A stretch of DNA of 64,000 nucleotides from Pedobacter nutrimenti (GTDB lineage Bacteria > Bacteroidota > Bacteroidia > Sphingobacteriales > Sphingobacteriaceae). Of the stretch, positions 57,176 through 64,000 are shown piece by piece. The position numbers and the translations under genes were made by a program. The DNA lies in assembly GCF_003208655.1 (NCBI RefSeq), contig NZ_QKLU01000001.1:310001-374000 (forward strand), given 5' to 3'. Below the pieces are notes generated by a model. It saw nothing but the letters and a program-made list of their open reading frames with translations, was not told the origin of the DNA and made no database searches. Numbering within the stretch: position 1 is the stretch's first letter; each line of letters opens with the position of its first letter.

Positions 57176-58564
57176 TTATTGAAGACTGGAACGGTTCAGG
57201 CTTCCTGTTGCTTTTAATAACTCTACAGCATTGCGGCGCTGATTAAAAACCGATTGAAGATAGTCAAGGGCCGCACTTTGGTAATCATTTTCCGCACCAA
57301 TCAGGTCGGCAGCTTTAATGAGGCCTGTTTTAAACTCTTTTCCGGCCTGTGTCAGTGCATTTTCTGCCATCTTCATTTGTTTTTGTCTGACCAAAAGCTC
57401 GGCATTGGAGTTGTTGTAGTCTGTTTGAGTTTTGATGAGGTTCAGTTTAACTTTTTCTTCAGCTTCTGCTTTTTCATTTTCTGCTTTTTTCACCTCTATT
57501 CTGGCTTGTTGAATTTCCCGTTTACCCTTATTTCCATCAAACAAGTCCCATTTGAAACCAATACCAACGGTAAAATTAGGGACAACTTCAATTTTATTGG
57601 TATGACTGCTGAACCTTCCAATAAGGGGCAAGTCATGTTTACCTTTCATATCAACATCAAACAAATTTAAATAGCCCAAAGAGGCTGCGGCCTGAACTTT
57701 AGGTTTCCACCAGGTTTGGGCTGCTTTTACCTGGAAATTCTGTGCTTCTATTGCAGCGCTTAAAGCCAGCAGTTCAGGTCTGTTTTCTACTGTATTTTGG
57801 GTATTCGGATTTTGGATGGGTAGAAGTTCATTTTGGATTTTGTCCAGTCTTTCCAGCTCAATGCCGGTGAGGGTCTCCAGCTGGTGCAAAAGAAGGTTCC
57901 GTTTGCCTTCATATTCCTGTATTTTCGATTCCAGAGTAACCTGGGCAACTTCAACTTTCTGGTGTTCGTACTTTGTGATCAATCCGTAAGTTAAAGCTTT
58001 GTCAGCAGTTTTTTTATTAATGTTATAACGTTCCCGGCTTTTGTCAAGAACAGATTTTACTTGTTTAAGCAGGGCAAGCTGATCATAAGCTTTGGTGATT
58101 TCAGTAATGATTTGCTGGCGTTCTTTTTCAAGAAGTGCGGTCTGTGCTTTGGTCTTTGCATTTAAGGCATTTTTCAATGCACTTACTTTGCCGCCGGAGT
58201 ATAATATACTATGTACACTGAAATCAGTTTTGATAAGGTTTGCGCTGGAGGTGACCCCAGAATTGATTTCGGGAATATTAATCAGGTTAAACAAAGAAGT
58301 TTCTGCCAGACCCACATTGAGACCATTGGCGAGAAAAGCATATTTACCTGATAAATCTGCACTGGGCAGAAAAACTTCTGATAATTTTTTCCGGTCAATT
58401 TTTGAAGATTCTATATCCAGTAACCTGTTTGCAAGCATATGGTCTTTAACCAATGCGCTGTCAATCAATTCGGTTAATCCCGGGGCTGTGCTGTGCTGTG
58501 CCTGCAATGCCAGAGGAAATAATCCGATAGAAATTATAAAGATGTGTTTCAAAAATACTTTCAT
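57176..58564 (-). CDS. TolC family outer membrane efflux protein
   Basis: I start at 58564 where the signal peptide begins (MKVFLKHIFIISIGLFPLALQAQ); an in-frame ATG six codons upstream is also possible. About 462 residues with two repeats of coiled-coil helices and beta strands, including KNALNAKTKAQTALL and ENDYQSAALDYLQSVFNQRR, the typical OEP ending. It provides the outer-membrane channel for the HlyD-permease system. The Crp-type regulator gene lies 73 bases upstream on the same strand. Confidence 0.9.
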   Translation of the reverse strand: MKVFLKHIFIISIGLFPLALQAQHSTAPGLTELIDSALVKDHMLANRLLDIESSKIDRKKLSEVFLPSADLSGKYAFLANGLNVGLAETSLFNLINIPEINSGVTSSANLIKTDFSVHSILYSGGKVSALKNALNAKTKAQTALLEKERQQIITEITKAYDQLALLKQVKSVLDKSRERYNINKKTADKALTYGLITKYEHQKVEVAQVTLESKIQEYEGKRNLLLHQLETLTGIELERLDKIQNELLPIQNPNTQNTVENRPELLALSAAIEAQNFQVKAAQTWWKPKVQAAASLGYLNLFDVDMKGKHDLPLIGRFSSHTNKIEVVPNFTVGIGFKWDLFDGNKGKREIQQARIEVKKAENEKAEAEEKVKLNLIKTQTDYNNSNAELLVRQKQMKMAENALTQAGKEFKTGLIKAADLIGAENDYQSAALDYLQSVFNQRRNAVELLKATGSLNRSSLQ

Positions 58565-58637
58565 GACACAAGGTTTTTTCAAATTGCAAAGTTCCGGTTA
58601 ATTGCGCAGTTTTCTTTTGATATGGATCAAAAAGTGA

Positions 58638-59201
58638 TCATTTCCGGTTTCTGATCCTGCTGAGTGTTTCCTGGGTAATGCCCAGATAGGAAGCAATAGC
58701 ACCCAGGGGCGCCCGCATAATAATGCTCGGTTGCTTTTTCATCAGGCTGTTGTACCTCTGGCTGGCGGTCTGAAACTGTAAAGCCACAATCCGTTCACTT
58801 GCTTTTAATAAAAAGCTTTGCAGGGTTTTGTTCTCTAAGTGCTGCATTTGAGGGAAATTGCTGAGCAGTTGTTTTAAATCTTTATAGGAAATGGAATAAA
58901 CCAGACCGTCCTCCAGCATTTCCATACTGTATTTGGATGCCGATTGCGTGTAAAAACTCTCTGGAACAGTTACAAAGTCACTTTCTGTATAAAAACCATA
59001 GGTAACGTCTTTACCTGTGTGGTTGTGGTAAAAAATGCGGGCCAATCCTTTTTCTATAAAGAAAAGATTTCTGGCAATTTTTCCAGCTTGCTGTAAACGT
59101 TCAGTCTTTAAGCAGTGTAGCTCTGTGAATTTTTTACGTATGGCCTCTTCCATTTCTTTGGGAACAGGGATTACCTTTTCAATTTCTGTTAACAAGAGCA
59201 T
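58638..59201 (-). CDS. Crp/Fnr family transcriptional regulator
   Basis: 187 residues: an N-terminal cyclic-nucleotide-binding-like beta roll (about 25-110, with KGLARIFYHNHTGKDVTYGF) and a C-terminal helix-turn-helix, GAIASYLGITQETLSRIR, typical of Bacteroidota single-domain Crp-like regulators. There is no Fnr-type Cys cluster. Its position before tolC on the same strand suggests it controls the efflux operon, perhaps in response to a small-molecule stress. Confidence 0.88.
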   Translation of the reverse strand: MLLLTEIEKVIPVPKEMEEAIRKKFTELHCLKTERLQQAGKIARNLFFIEKGLARIFYHNHTGKDVTYGFYTESDFVTVPESFYTQSASKYSMEMLEDGLVYSISYKDLKQLLSNFPQMQHLENKTLQSFLLKASERIVALQFQTASQRYNSLMKKQPSIIMRAPLGAIASYLGITQETLSRIRNRK

Positions 59202-59273
59202 GTTTTAAATAAATAGATTTAGGTTAAAATACTAAATTTATCCGTTTTTCAATAGATCTATGCTGGATTTTAA

Positions 59274-59281
59274 TAATTTTG
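59274..59281 (+). promoter_or_regulatory. Candidate -7 element toward the polyphosphate kinase gene
   Basis: TAATTTTG fits TAnnTTTG, but it lies 164 bases from the start, implying a long leader. Low certainty. Confidence 0.25.
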
Positions 59282-59406
59282 AGGAGAAACTCGAAACCTT
59301 TGGTCCGGACATATTCAGGGCCTTTTTTAGGTTGAATACTTAAATACCAATTGTACAGACCATTCTGATTATGTTAAAATTTTAGTATAATTGAATATGA
59401 CCATTC

Positions 59407-59429
59407 TTAAAATGAGTATGTCATTTTAA
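59407..59429. promoter_or_regulatory. Perfect inverted repeat just upstream of the PPK2 start
   Basis: TTAAAATGA / TCATTTTAA with a 5-base centre (GTATG), 16 bases before the ATG. It may be an operator or an RNA hairpin in front of the ribosome site. Confidence 0.5.
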
Positions 59430-59445
59430 AAAAGAAAGCATCCTT

Positions 59446-60327
59446 ATGAAAAAAGATATAGAAAAATATTTAGCTGCCCCAGGGACAAAGATTTCCCTTA
59501 AAAATTTTGATACCAATTATCATGGCGCTCTTGATAAGGAGGCTGGGAAACTGGAACTTGAAGCCGTAAAACAGCAGTTGGACGATTTTCAGGAAACCCT
59601 GTACGCAGCGGATTCTAATTCTGTACTGATTATTTTTCAGGCCATGGATGCAGCAGGAAAAGACAGCGCAATTGAACATGTGATGTCGGGCCTGAACCCT
59701 CAGGGCTGCCAGGTTTATAGTTTTAAAACGCCTAGTGCCGAAGAATACAGCCACGATTTTTTATGGAGGCATTATAAGGCTTTGCCCCAAAGAGGGAGGA
59801 TCGGGATCCACAACCGCTCACATTATGAAAATGTTTTGGTCTGCAAGGTTCATCCTGAATATGTTCTTTCTGAAAAAATCCCTGGTTATAACGACGTAAA
59901 AAAAATAGACAAAACCTTCTGGAAAGAAAGGTATGAAAGCATCCGGAATTTTGAACGTCACGTGAGCAATAATGGAACGGTGATCCTTAAATTCTTTCTT
60001 TATGTTTCCAAGGAAGAGCAGAAACAACGTTTTCTGGACCGGATTGATGATCCTAAGAAAAACTGGAAATTCTCTGCAAGTGACATCACCGAACGCGGTT
60101 ATTGGGAAGAATACATGAAAGCCTATGAAATGGCTATAGAAGAAACTTCAACCGAAAAGGCACCCTGGTTTATCATTCCGGCCGATAAAAAATGGTATGC
60201 CCGTTTGGTGATTAGTAAAATCCTTGCAGATACCTTTGAAGGCCTTAAGCTTAAATTTCCTGTACTCCCTAAAGAGGATGCTGATAAACTATTGAGCATC
60301 AGACAACAATTAGTTGATGAAAAGTAA
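59446..60327 (+). CDS. Polyphosphate kinase 2 family protein
   Basis: 293 residues. Walker A AMDAAGKDS (66-74), the lid-like motif IHNRSHYENVLV, and Walker B-like segments place it in the PPK2 family. These enzymes use polyphosphate to phosphorylate nucleotides (usually ADP or GDP to the triphosphate, or AMP to ADP). Subclass cannot be set by eye. Convergent with the serine hydrolase gene with only 5 bases between stops, the centre of a CCCTTAAGGG palindrome. Confidence 0.92.
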   Translation: MKKDIEKYLAAPGTKISLKNFDTNYHGALDKEAGKLELEAVKQQLDDFQETLYAADSNSVLIIFQAMDAAGKDSAIEHVMSGLNPQGCQVYSFKTPSAEEYSHDFLWRHYKALPQRGRIGIHNRSHYENVLVCKVHPEYVLSEKIPGYNDVKKIDKTFWKERYESIRNFERHVSNNGTVILKFFLYVSKEEQKQRFLDRIDDPKKNWKFSASDITERGYWEEYMKAYEMAIEETSTEKAPWFIIPADKKWYARLVISKILADTFEGLKLKFPVLPKEDADKLLSIRQQLVDEK

Positions 60328-60329
60328 AA

Positions 60330-60339
60330 CCCTTAAGGG
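60330..60339. terminator. Short palindrome over two convergent stop codons
   Basis: CCCTTAAGGG holds the TTA/TAA stop region of the minus-strand hydrolase and begins next to the PPK2 stop. A TTTTA run follows on the minus strand. It could be a weak terminator. Confidence 0.3.
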
Positions 60340-61535
60340 GCTTTCATCGCTTCTTCATAGAGCATTCTACCCAGGTTCTTCATAAAAGGATAACAGATGC
60401 TCTCGTATTCATATTTGCCGTCATTAAAGATGCCGTCTTCGTTGGATTGCACGACAGCGGTCAGGAAAAACTCAATCTGGTGTTTTTCGTCTTTGAAATA
60501 GGAATTATCAATAATAAAACCATAAGAATCCCCATACTTATTGAAAATTTTCAGATCGGGGTTAAACTGTGCATCTTTTTCCCGTCCATAATACAACATT
60601 TTTGCATAAGCAGGCCAGAATTCTTTAGGATCATATTTAGGGTAATCACTTTCTGTAGGTAATTTACTCATGTAAGTGTAAATCAGCTGGTAATCAGATG
60701 GTGTCAGATGAAAACGTTCTTTAACCGGAAAAGCCTCCGGGGTCATCAGTCTTTTCATCAGCGCCTGCTGATCAGAGATAGCAAAGGCATTTTTTCCTGC
60801 CAGGCTGAAAGGTTTATTGACCAGATGTTCATTGCTGTCCAGATAAGCTTTGCCCATTGTGGTATTGCCGAGTGTCAACGGATATTCTTTGGGGTCGTAT
60901 TGTTCTTTCTGACTGTAAACTAACACTGTTCCATTATAGAACTTAATCGGATTGGTGTGTTTGGCCGGTTCGCCTGAATCCCCAATGGCCAGCCTGTTCA
61001 GAATGCGGCTGTTGAGTAAATCGTATTTTTTTAGTTTAGTATTGATTTCAGCTCTTCCGATAAATTCAAACAACCGGTTAAAGGCATCATTGTCGCTGGT
61101 GAGCAGAATTTTCTTGATGTAATGCTCTACAGAGGGGAGGCCGTTTTGTGAAGTGGGGTCTTTAAGAACTTTTGTTTGTCCTTTATAACTGCTATCGGTA
61201 ATCATGGTACTTTTACGGTCAAGCCCCTTTACCTTCAGATCATTTATTTTTTCCAGTGCAAAAATCACTGCTGCAAGTTTTACTGTACTTGCCGGATAAA
61301 AATAATGATGGTCGTTTAAATTATAACTGTAGGAAGTAAAAATGGGTTTATTGTTCTTATCCCTTTTTATTTGTGTATACAAAACCTGTACCTGGTGCTT
61401 TTCCGGGTGATTCAAAACCACCGAAAACAATTCGGGCTTTGATTTCATTAGTTTTTCAAGGAAAACAGTGTCGGTTTTTTGGGCAAAAACATTTATTCCA
61501 ATCATACACAGCAAAAAAGAAGCAGTTTTAAGCAT
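60333..61535 (-). CDS. Class A beta-lactamase-like serine hydrolase, secreted
   Basis: 400 residues with a signal peptide (MLKTASFLLCMIGINVFAQ). The active site motifs are S83-x-x-K86 in PASTVKLAAV and SDN (147-149) in LLTSDNDAFN, the pair seen in class A beta-lactamases. A clear KTG box is not seen: the third motif is uncertain. At 400 residues it is longer than true beta-lactamases (about 290), so a DD-peptidase-like or other hydrolase role is as likely as resistance. It stands alone upstream of the cobalamin riboswitch region, divergent from btuB. Confidence 0.82.
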   Translation of the reverse strand: MLKTASFLLCMIGINVFAQKTDTVFLEKLMKSKPELFSVVLNHPEKHQVQVLYTQIKRDKNNKPIFTSYSYNLNDHHYFYPASTVKLAAVIFALEKINDLKVKGLDRKSTMITDSSYKGQTKVLKDPTSQNGLPSVEHYIKKILLTSDNDAFNRLFEFIGRAEINTKLKKYDLLNSRILNRLAIGDSGEPAKHTNPIKFYNGTVLVYSQKEQYDPKEYPLTLGNTTMGKAYLDSNEHLVNKPFSLAGKNAFAISDQQALMKRLMTPEAFPVKERFHLTPSDYQLIYTYMSKLPTESDYPKYDPKEFWPAYAKMLYYGREKDAQFNPDLKIFNKYGDSYGFIIDNSYFKDEKHQIEFFLTAVVQSNEDGIFNDGKYEYESICYPFMKNLGRMLYEEAMKAP

Positions 61536-61649
61536 ACAAAAAAGATTATTCAGGCTTAAAGATAGGAATAAGCACAGTTTTAGAAAATCATATGGTCTTA
61601 AAAGGATAATAATTTGTTAACAATCGCAAATTTGATACATTTGCACTGC
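61536..61649. other. Gap between the serine hydrolase and the riboswitch
   Basis: This part of the gene-free stretch between the divergent hydrolase and btuB genes holds only the btuB promoter (61613-61643) and A/T-rich sequence; no small ORF, tRNA or repeat was found. Confidence 0.5.
61613..61643 (+). promoter_or_regulatory. Promoter of the cobalamin riboswitch/btuB transcript
   Basis: TTTG (61613-61616) and TACATTTG (61636-61643) with a 19-base spacer: an excellent Bacteroidota -33/-7 pair. The start would be near 61650, the first bases of the aptamer. Confidence 0.68.
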
Positions 61650-61822
61650 TTTTGGTTCCGGACATTTAAATGTTAATGATCTGGATTAAAAGGGAATACG
61701 GTGAGAATCCGTAACTGTCCCGCAGCTGTAAGCTTCATAACGGTATCCAAATCGGCGCCACTGTTCGAACATTTGAACGGGAAGGCAGGATCTCCGGAAG
61801 TAAGTCAGAAGACCTGCCATCG
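61650..61822 (+). ncRNA. Cobalamin riboswitch
   Basis: Contains the B12-box segment with GAATCCGTAACTGTCCCGCAGCTGTAA (given here in part: ACTGTCCCGCAGCTGTA), the AAAAGGGAA start and the 3' GAAGGC...GTCAGAAGACCTGCC ending typical of the family. It binds adenosyl- or other cobalamin and represses the downstream BtuB-like receptor. About 110 bases separate it from the ATG; no strong terminator hairpin is visible, so control may be on translation. Confidence 0.93.
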
Positions 61823-61930
61823 CTTTAATATTTCATAGCTTTCGGGGATTGAAGCTAGGAGTGAGTGCTGTTATGAATGTATTTCATTTCCTTAATCTAA
61901 CTGTTTGCTGTGGGGATACTCACAACAAAA

Positions 61931-63967
61931 ATGAAAAGAAACAAATTTGCCCTTAGGGGTGATGAATCTTCTTTGCGTACCGCATTAGCGGTACTTTTAC
62001 TGACAATAGTCTTGCCGGTAAGCCTTGCTGCGCAAACAGATTCAGTGCAGAAAGCCAATGAGCTGAAAGAGGTAAACATCAGGGCCATCAGGTTGAGCCG
62101 CAGGCAGACCTCTTCAACACCCCTTCAGATTTTATCTGGTCAGGAGCTGCAGAAACTCAATAGCTTATCTGTGGCCGACGCGGTACGTTTCTTTTCCGGT
62201 GTGCAGCTAAAAGATTATGGTGGTGTCGGAGGCCTGAAAACCATTAATGTACGAAGCATGGGAACCAATCATACGGCCGTATTTTATGATGGAGTACAAA
62301 TCAGCAATGCGCAGAATGGCCAGGTGGATCTAGGTAAGCTTTCTTTGGACAATATCGAAGAAATAGAGTTGTACAACGGACAAAAAAGCACCATTTTTCA
62401 GTCCGCAAAAGGCTTTGCCGCTGCAAGTTCCCTGTACCTGAAATCCAGGCAACCCGATTTTAAGAACGGTGAGTCCGATCGCTACAGGGTGGCTCTGAAA
62501 GGCGGATCATTTGGCCTGATCAATCCTTCGTTGTTGTGGCAGCACAGGATCAGTAAAAATGTATACAGTTCGCTAAGTGCGGAATGGAAGTACGCCAATG
62601 GCCGGTATAAATTTAGGAGTACCAATGGAGTTTATGATACCACAGCGGTCAGAACAGATGGCGACCTTCATGCCCTGCGCCTGGAAGCTGGTTTTTATGG
62701 CATGCTTGCCGACAGTAGTAAATGGACCGTTAAGCTGTACGGTTATAACGACAACCAGGGGATTCCCGGAGCAATAGTGGGCAATGTCTGGGGCTTTTCG
62801 CAGCGCATGTGGAACAGGAACCTGTTTGCGCAATCCTCTTATGAGAAAAATATTGGCCGCTATAGTCTGATGGCAGCTGTAAAATATTCGAATGATTACA
62901 TGCGCTATCTCAATCCGGATATTGTGACGACTGAAGGGCTGCAACAAAATAAATTTTACCAGCAGGAATTTTATACTTCTGTAGCCAATAAATTTAAAAT
63001 GAACAGGTATTGGGACTTGGTCTTTTCGGCAGATTACCAGCGCAATTATCTGGATGCCAACCTCGATTATTTTGCTTATCCAACCAGAAATACATTATTA
63101 ACCGCCATCGCTGCTGCTTTTCATTTTGATAAACTGGACATTCAGGCCAATCTTTTGAATACAATTGTTGCCGATCAGGTTAAAAGAGGGCCAGCGGCAG
63201 GTCGAAAAAATGAACTGACCCCAACAGTTATGGTTTCCTGGCAGCCTTTTGAAGAAAAAGAGTTTAGGATTCGCTCCTTTTATAAAAGCATTTTCAGAAT
63301 GCCGACTTTCAATGACCTGTATTATACCTATTATGGATTTACGATTTTAAAACCAGAGTATACCAAACAATACGATTTGGGCTTTACTTATATCCGGGCT
63401 TATCAGCAGCAGGTTTTGCGGCAGTTTTCGGTGCAGAGTGATGTTTATTTTAACCGGGTAAAAGATAAAATTGTTGCTGTGCCCAACAGTACACCCGCTC
63501 GCTGGAGTATGAAAAACCTGGGTCTGGTGGAAATTAAGGGTTTGGATATTAACCTGCAATCGGAGTGGCAAATTAATGACCAGCTGGGCTTAACGGCTGG
63601 TTTAACCTATACCTATCAGCAGGCCCTGGATAAAGAAAAAACCTCCTATACTTATGGAGATCAGATCCCTTACATTCCAAAACATAGCGGCACCTTTTTG
63701 GGGGGACTGAGTTATCAGAAATTTTCGCTGAACTACAGTTACATCTATACCGGACAAAGGTATAACCAGAGTGCAAATAATATTTTTAATTATGTAGAAC
63801 CCTGGTATACACACGACTTGGCACTGCATTACAATACTTTGTTGAACAAAAAGAAAATCCGTTTTACTGCCGAAGTCAATAACCTGATGAACCAGGCTTA
63901 TGAGGTGGTGACCAATTTTCCAATGCCTGGCCGGAATTACCGTTTCAGTTTAACTTATGATTTTTAG
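61931..63967 (+). CDS. btuB: TonB-dependent receptor, vitamin B12 transporter BtuB-like
   Basis: 678 residues from the ATG at 61931 (a GTG 21 bases upstream in frame is less likely); N-terminal signal with a hydrophobic stretch ending SLAAQ. The plug domain carries QILSGQELQKLNSLSVADAV and VRSMGTNHTAVFYDGVQIS; a 22-strand barrel follows, ending NYRFSLTYDF with a terminal Phe. It is placed behind a cobalamin riboswitch, which is the main reason for calling it a B12 receptor rather than a siderophore one. Confidence 0.92.
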   Translation: MKRNKFALRGDESSLRTALAVLLLTIVLPVSLAAQTDSVQKANELKEVNIRAIRLSRRQTSSTPLQILSGQELQKLNSLSVADAVRFFSGVQLKDYGGVGGLKTINVRSMGTNHTAVFYDGVQISNAQNGQVDLGKLSLDNIEEIELYNGQKSTIFQSAKGFAAASSLYLKSRQPDFKNGESDRYRVALKGGSFGLINPSLLWQHRISKNVYSSLSAEWKYANGRYKFRSTNGVYDTTAVRTDGDLHALRLEAGFYGMLADSSKWTVKLYGYNDNQGIPGAIVGNVWGFSQRMWNRNLFAQSSYEKNIGRYSLMAAVKYSNDYMRYLNPDIVTTEGLQQNKFYQQEFYTSVANKFKMNRYWDLVFSADYQRNYLDANLDYFAYPTRNTLLTAIAAAFHFDKLDIQANLLNTIVADQVKRGPAAGRKNELTPTVMVSWQPFEEKEFRIRSFYKSIFRMPTFNDLYYTYYGFTILKPEYTKQYDLGFTYIRAYQQQVLRQFSVQSDVYFNRVKDKIVAVPNSTPARWSMKNLGLVEIKGLDINLQSEWQINDQLGLTAGLTYTYQQALDKEKTSYTYGDQIPYIPKHSGTFLGGLSYQKFSLNYSYIYTGQRYNQSANNIFNYVEPWYTHDLALHYNTLLNKKKIRFTAEVNNLMNQAYEVVTNFPMPGRNYRFSLTYDF

Positions 63968-63968
63968 T

Positions 63969-64000
63969 ATGGACCTGTTCAAAAAAATCTGTTTTAAAAG
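63969..64000 (+). CDS. Start of an unidentified gene downstream of btuB, cut by window end
   Basis: An ATG one base after the btuB stop opens MDLFKKICFK and runs off the window. The basic N-terminus is compatible with an exported or lipoprotein signal. In related loci a cobalamin-binding or surface protein often follows btuB, but 10 residues are too few to tell. Confidence 0.4.
   Translation, partial: MDLFKKICFK

Noticed and set aside
60333..61535. Antibiotic resistance beta-lactamase
   Set aside because: The S-x-x-K and SDN motifs fit, but the length and unclear third motif do not prove beta-lactam hydrolysis; left as a serine hydrolase.

Overview
The window reads as a chromosomal segment of a Bacteroidota bacterium, most likely of the family Sphingobacteriaceae (Pedobacter-like). 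The reasons are the AT-rich sequence, promoters of the Bacteroidota type (TAnnTTTG at -7, TTTG about 19 bases upstream), few clear Shine-Dalgarno sites, families typical of that phylum (DUF3857 transglutaminase-like pairs, GLPGLI-type and GIN-domain secreted proteins, SusC/BtuB-style TonB receptors, PD40/TolB-like fusions), and the futalosine route to menaquinone. I see no tRNA, rRNA, insertion sequence, integrase or CRISPR array. It looks like core genome with a few accessory spots.

Layout. 1-2.6 kb: cinA (5' end cut by the window) and a lipoyl-bearing E2 acyltransferase. 2.7-8.0 kb, minus strand: a sulfur amino acid block, metB-like, then a SAM-I riboswitch, a Cys-rich 47-residue upstream ORF, metY, metX and homoserine dehydrogenase. 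8.1-13.1 kb: a lipoprotein, purL and a secreted DUF4468-like protein. 13.2-15.7 kb: mqnE, a histidine phosphatase and mqnA. 15.8-19.1 kb: mutS, an NlpC/P60 lipoprotein and a 41-residue membrane peptide. 19.1-23 kb: two adjacent DUF3857 proteins, one with the transglutaminase Cys/His and one without. 23.2-31.4 kb: exonuclease, M1 peptidase, queG, a 67-residue membrane protein, a GNAT-nitrilase fusion, ruvB, hydroxyacyl-CoA dehydrogenase and pdxH. 31.4-44.1 kb: yqgE, purE/purK, a BaiN-like flavoprotein, a TolB-amidohydrolase, recQ, a GIN-domain lipoprotein, a UMF1 transporter, a LutA-like protein and a GLPGLI-like protein. 44.2-47.3 kb: the conserved thrS-infC-rpmI-rplT cluster. 47.4-48.7 kb: a LexA-like XRE/S24 regulator divergent from a degenerate GIY-YIG protein, with three matching operator palindromes between them. 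48.8-54.4 kb: a peptidase/PD40/beta-barrel protein and PBP1A. 54.7-59.2 kb: an efflux operon (TolC, HlyD, ABC-2 permease) with an 88-bp tandem repeat in it, and a Crp-type regulator. 59.4-64 kb: polyphosphate kinase 2, a class A beta-lactamase-like hydrolase, and a cobalamin riboswitch driving a BtuB-like receptor.

The least explained structures are three. The first is the methionine leader, where a SAM-I aptamer ends just before a short ORF holding a Cys-codon cluster inside two competing hairpins; this looks like a two-signal (SAM plus cysteine) control region. The second is the 88-bp repeat array, which makes a relay of five overlapping mini-ORFs between hlyD and the permease and also supplies the first codons of the permease. 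The third is the S24 regulator/GIY-YIG pair with its operator set. Readings of function here rest on motif recognition by eye; no database search was possible.
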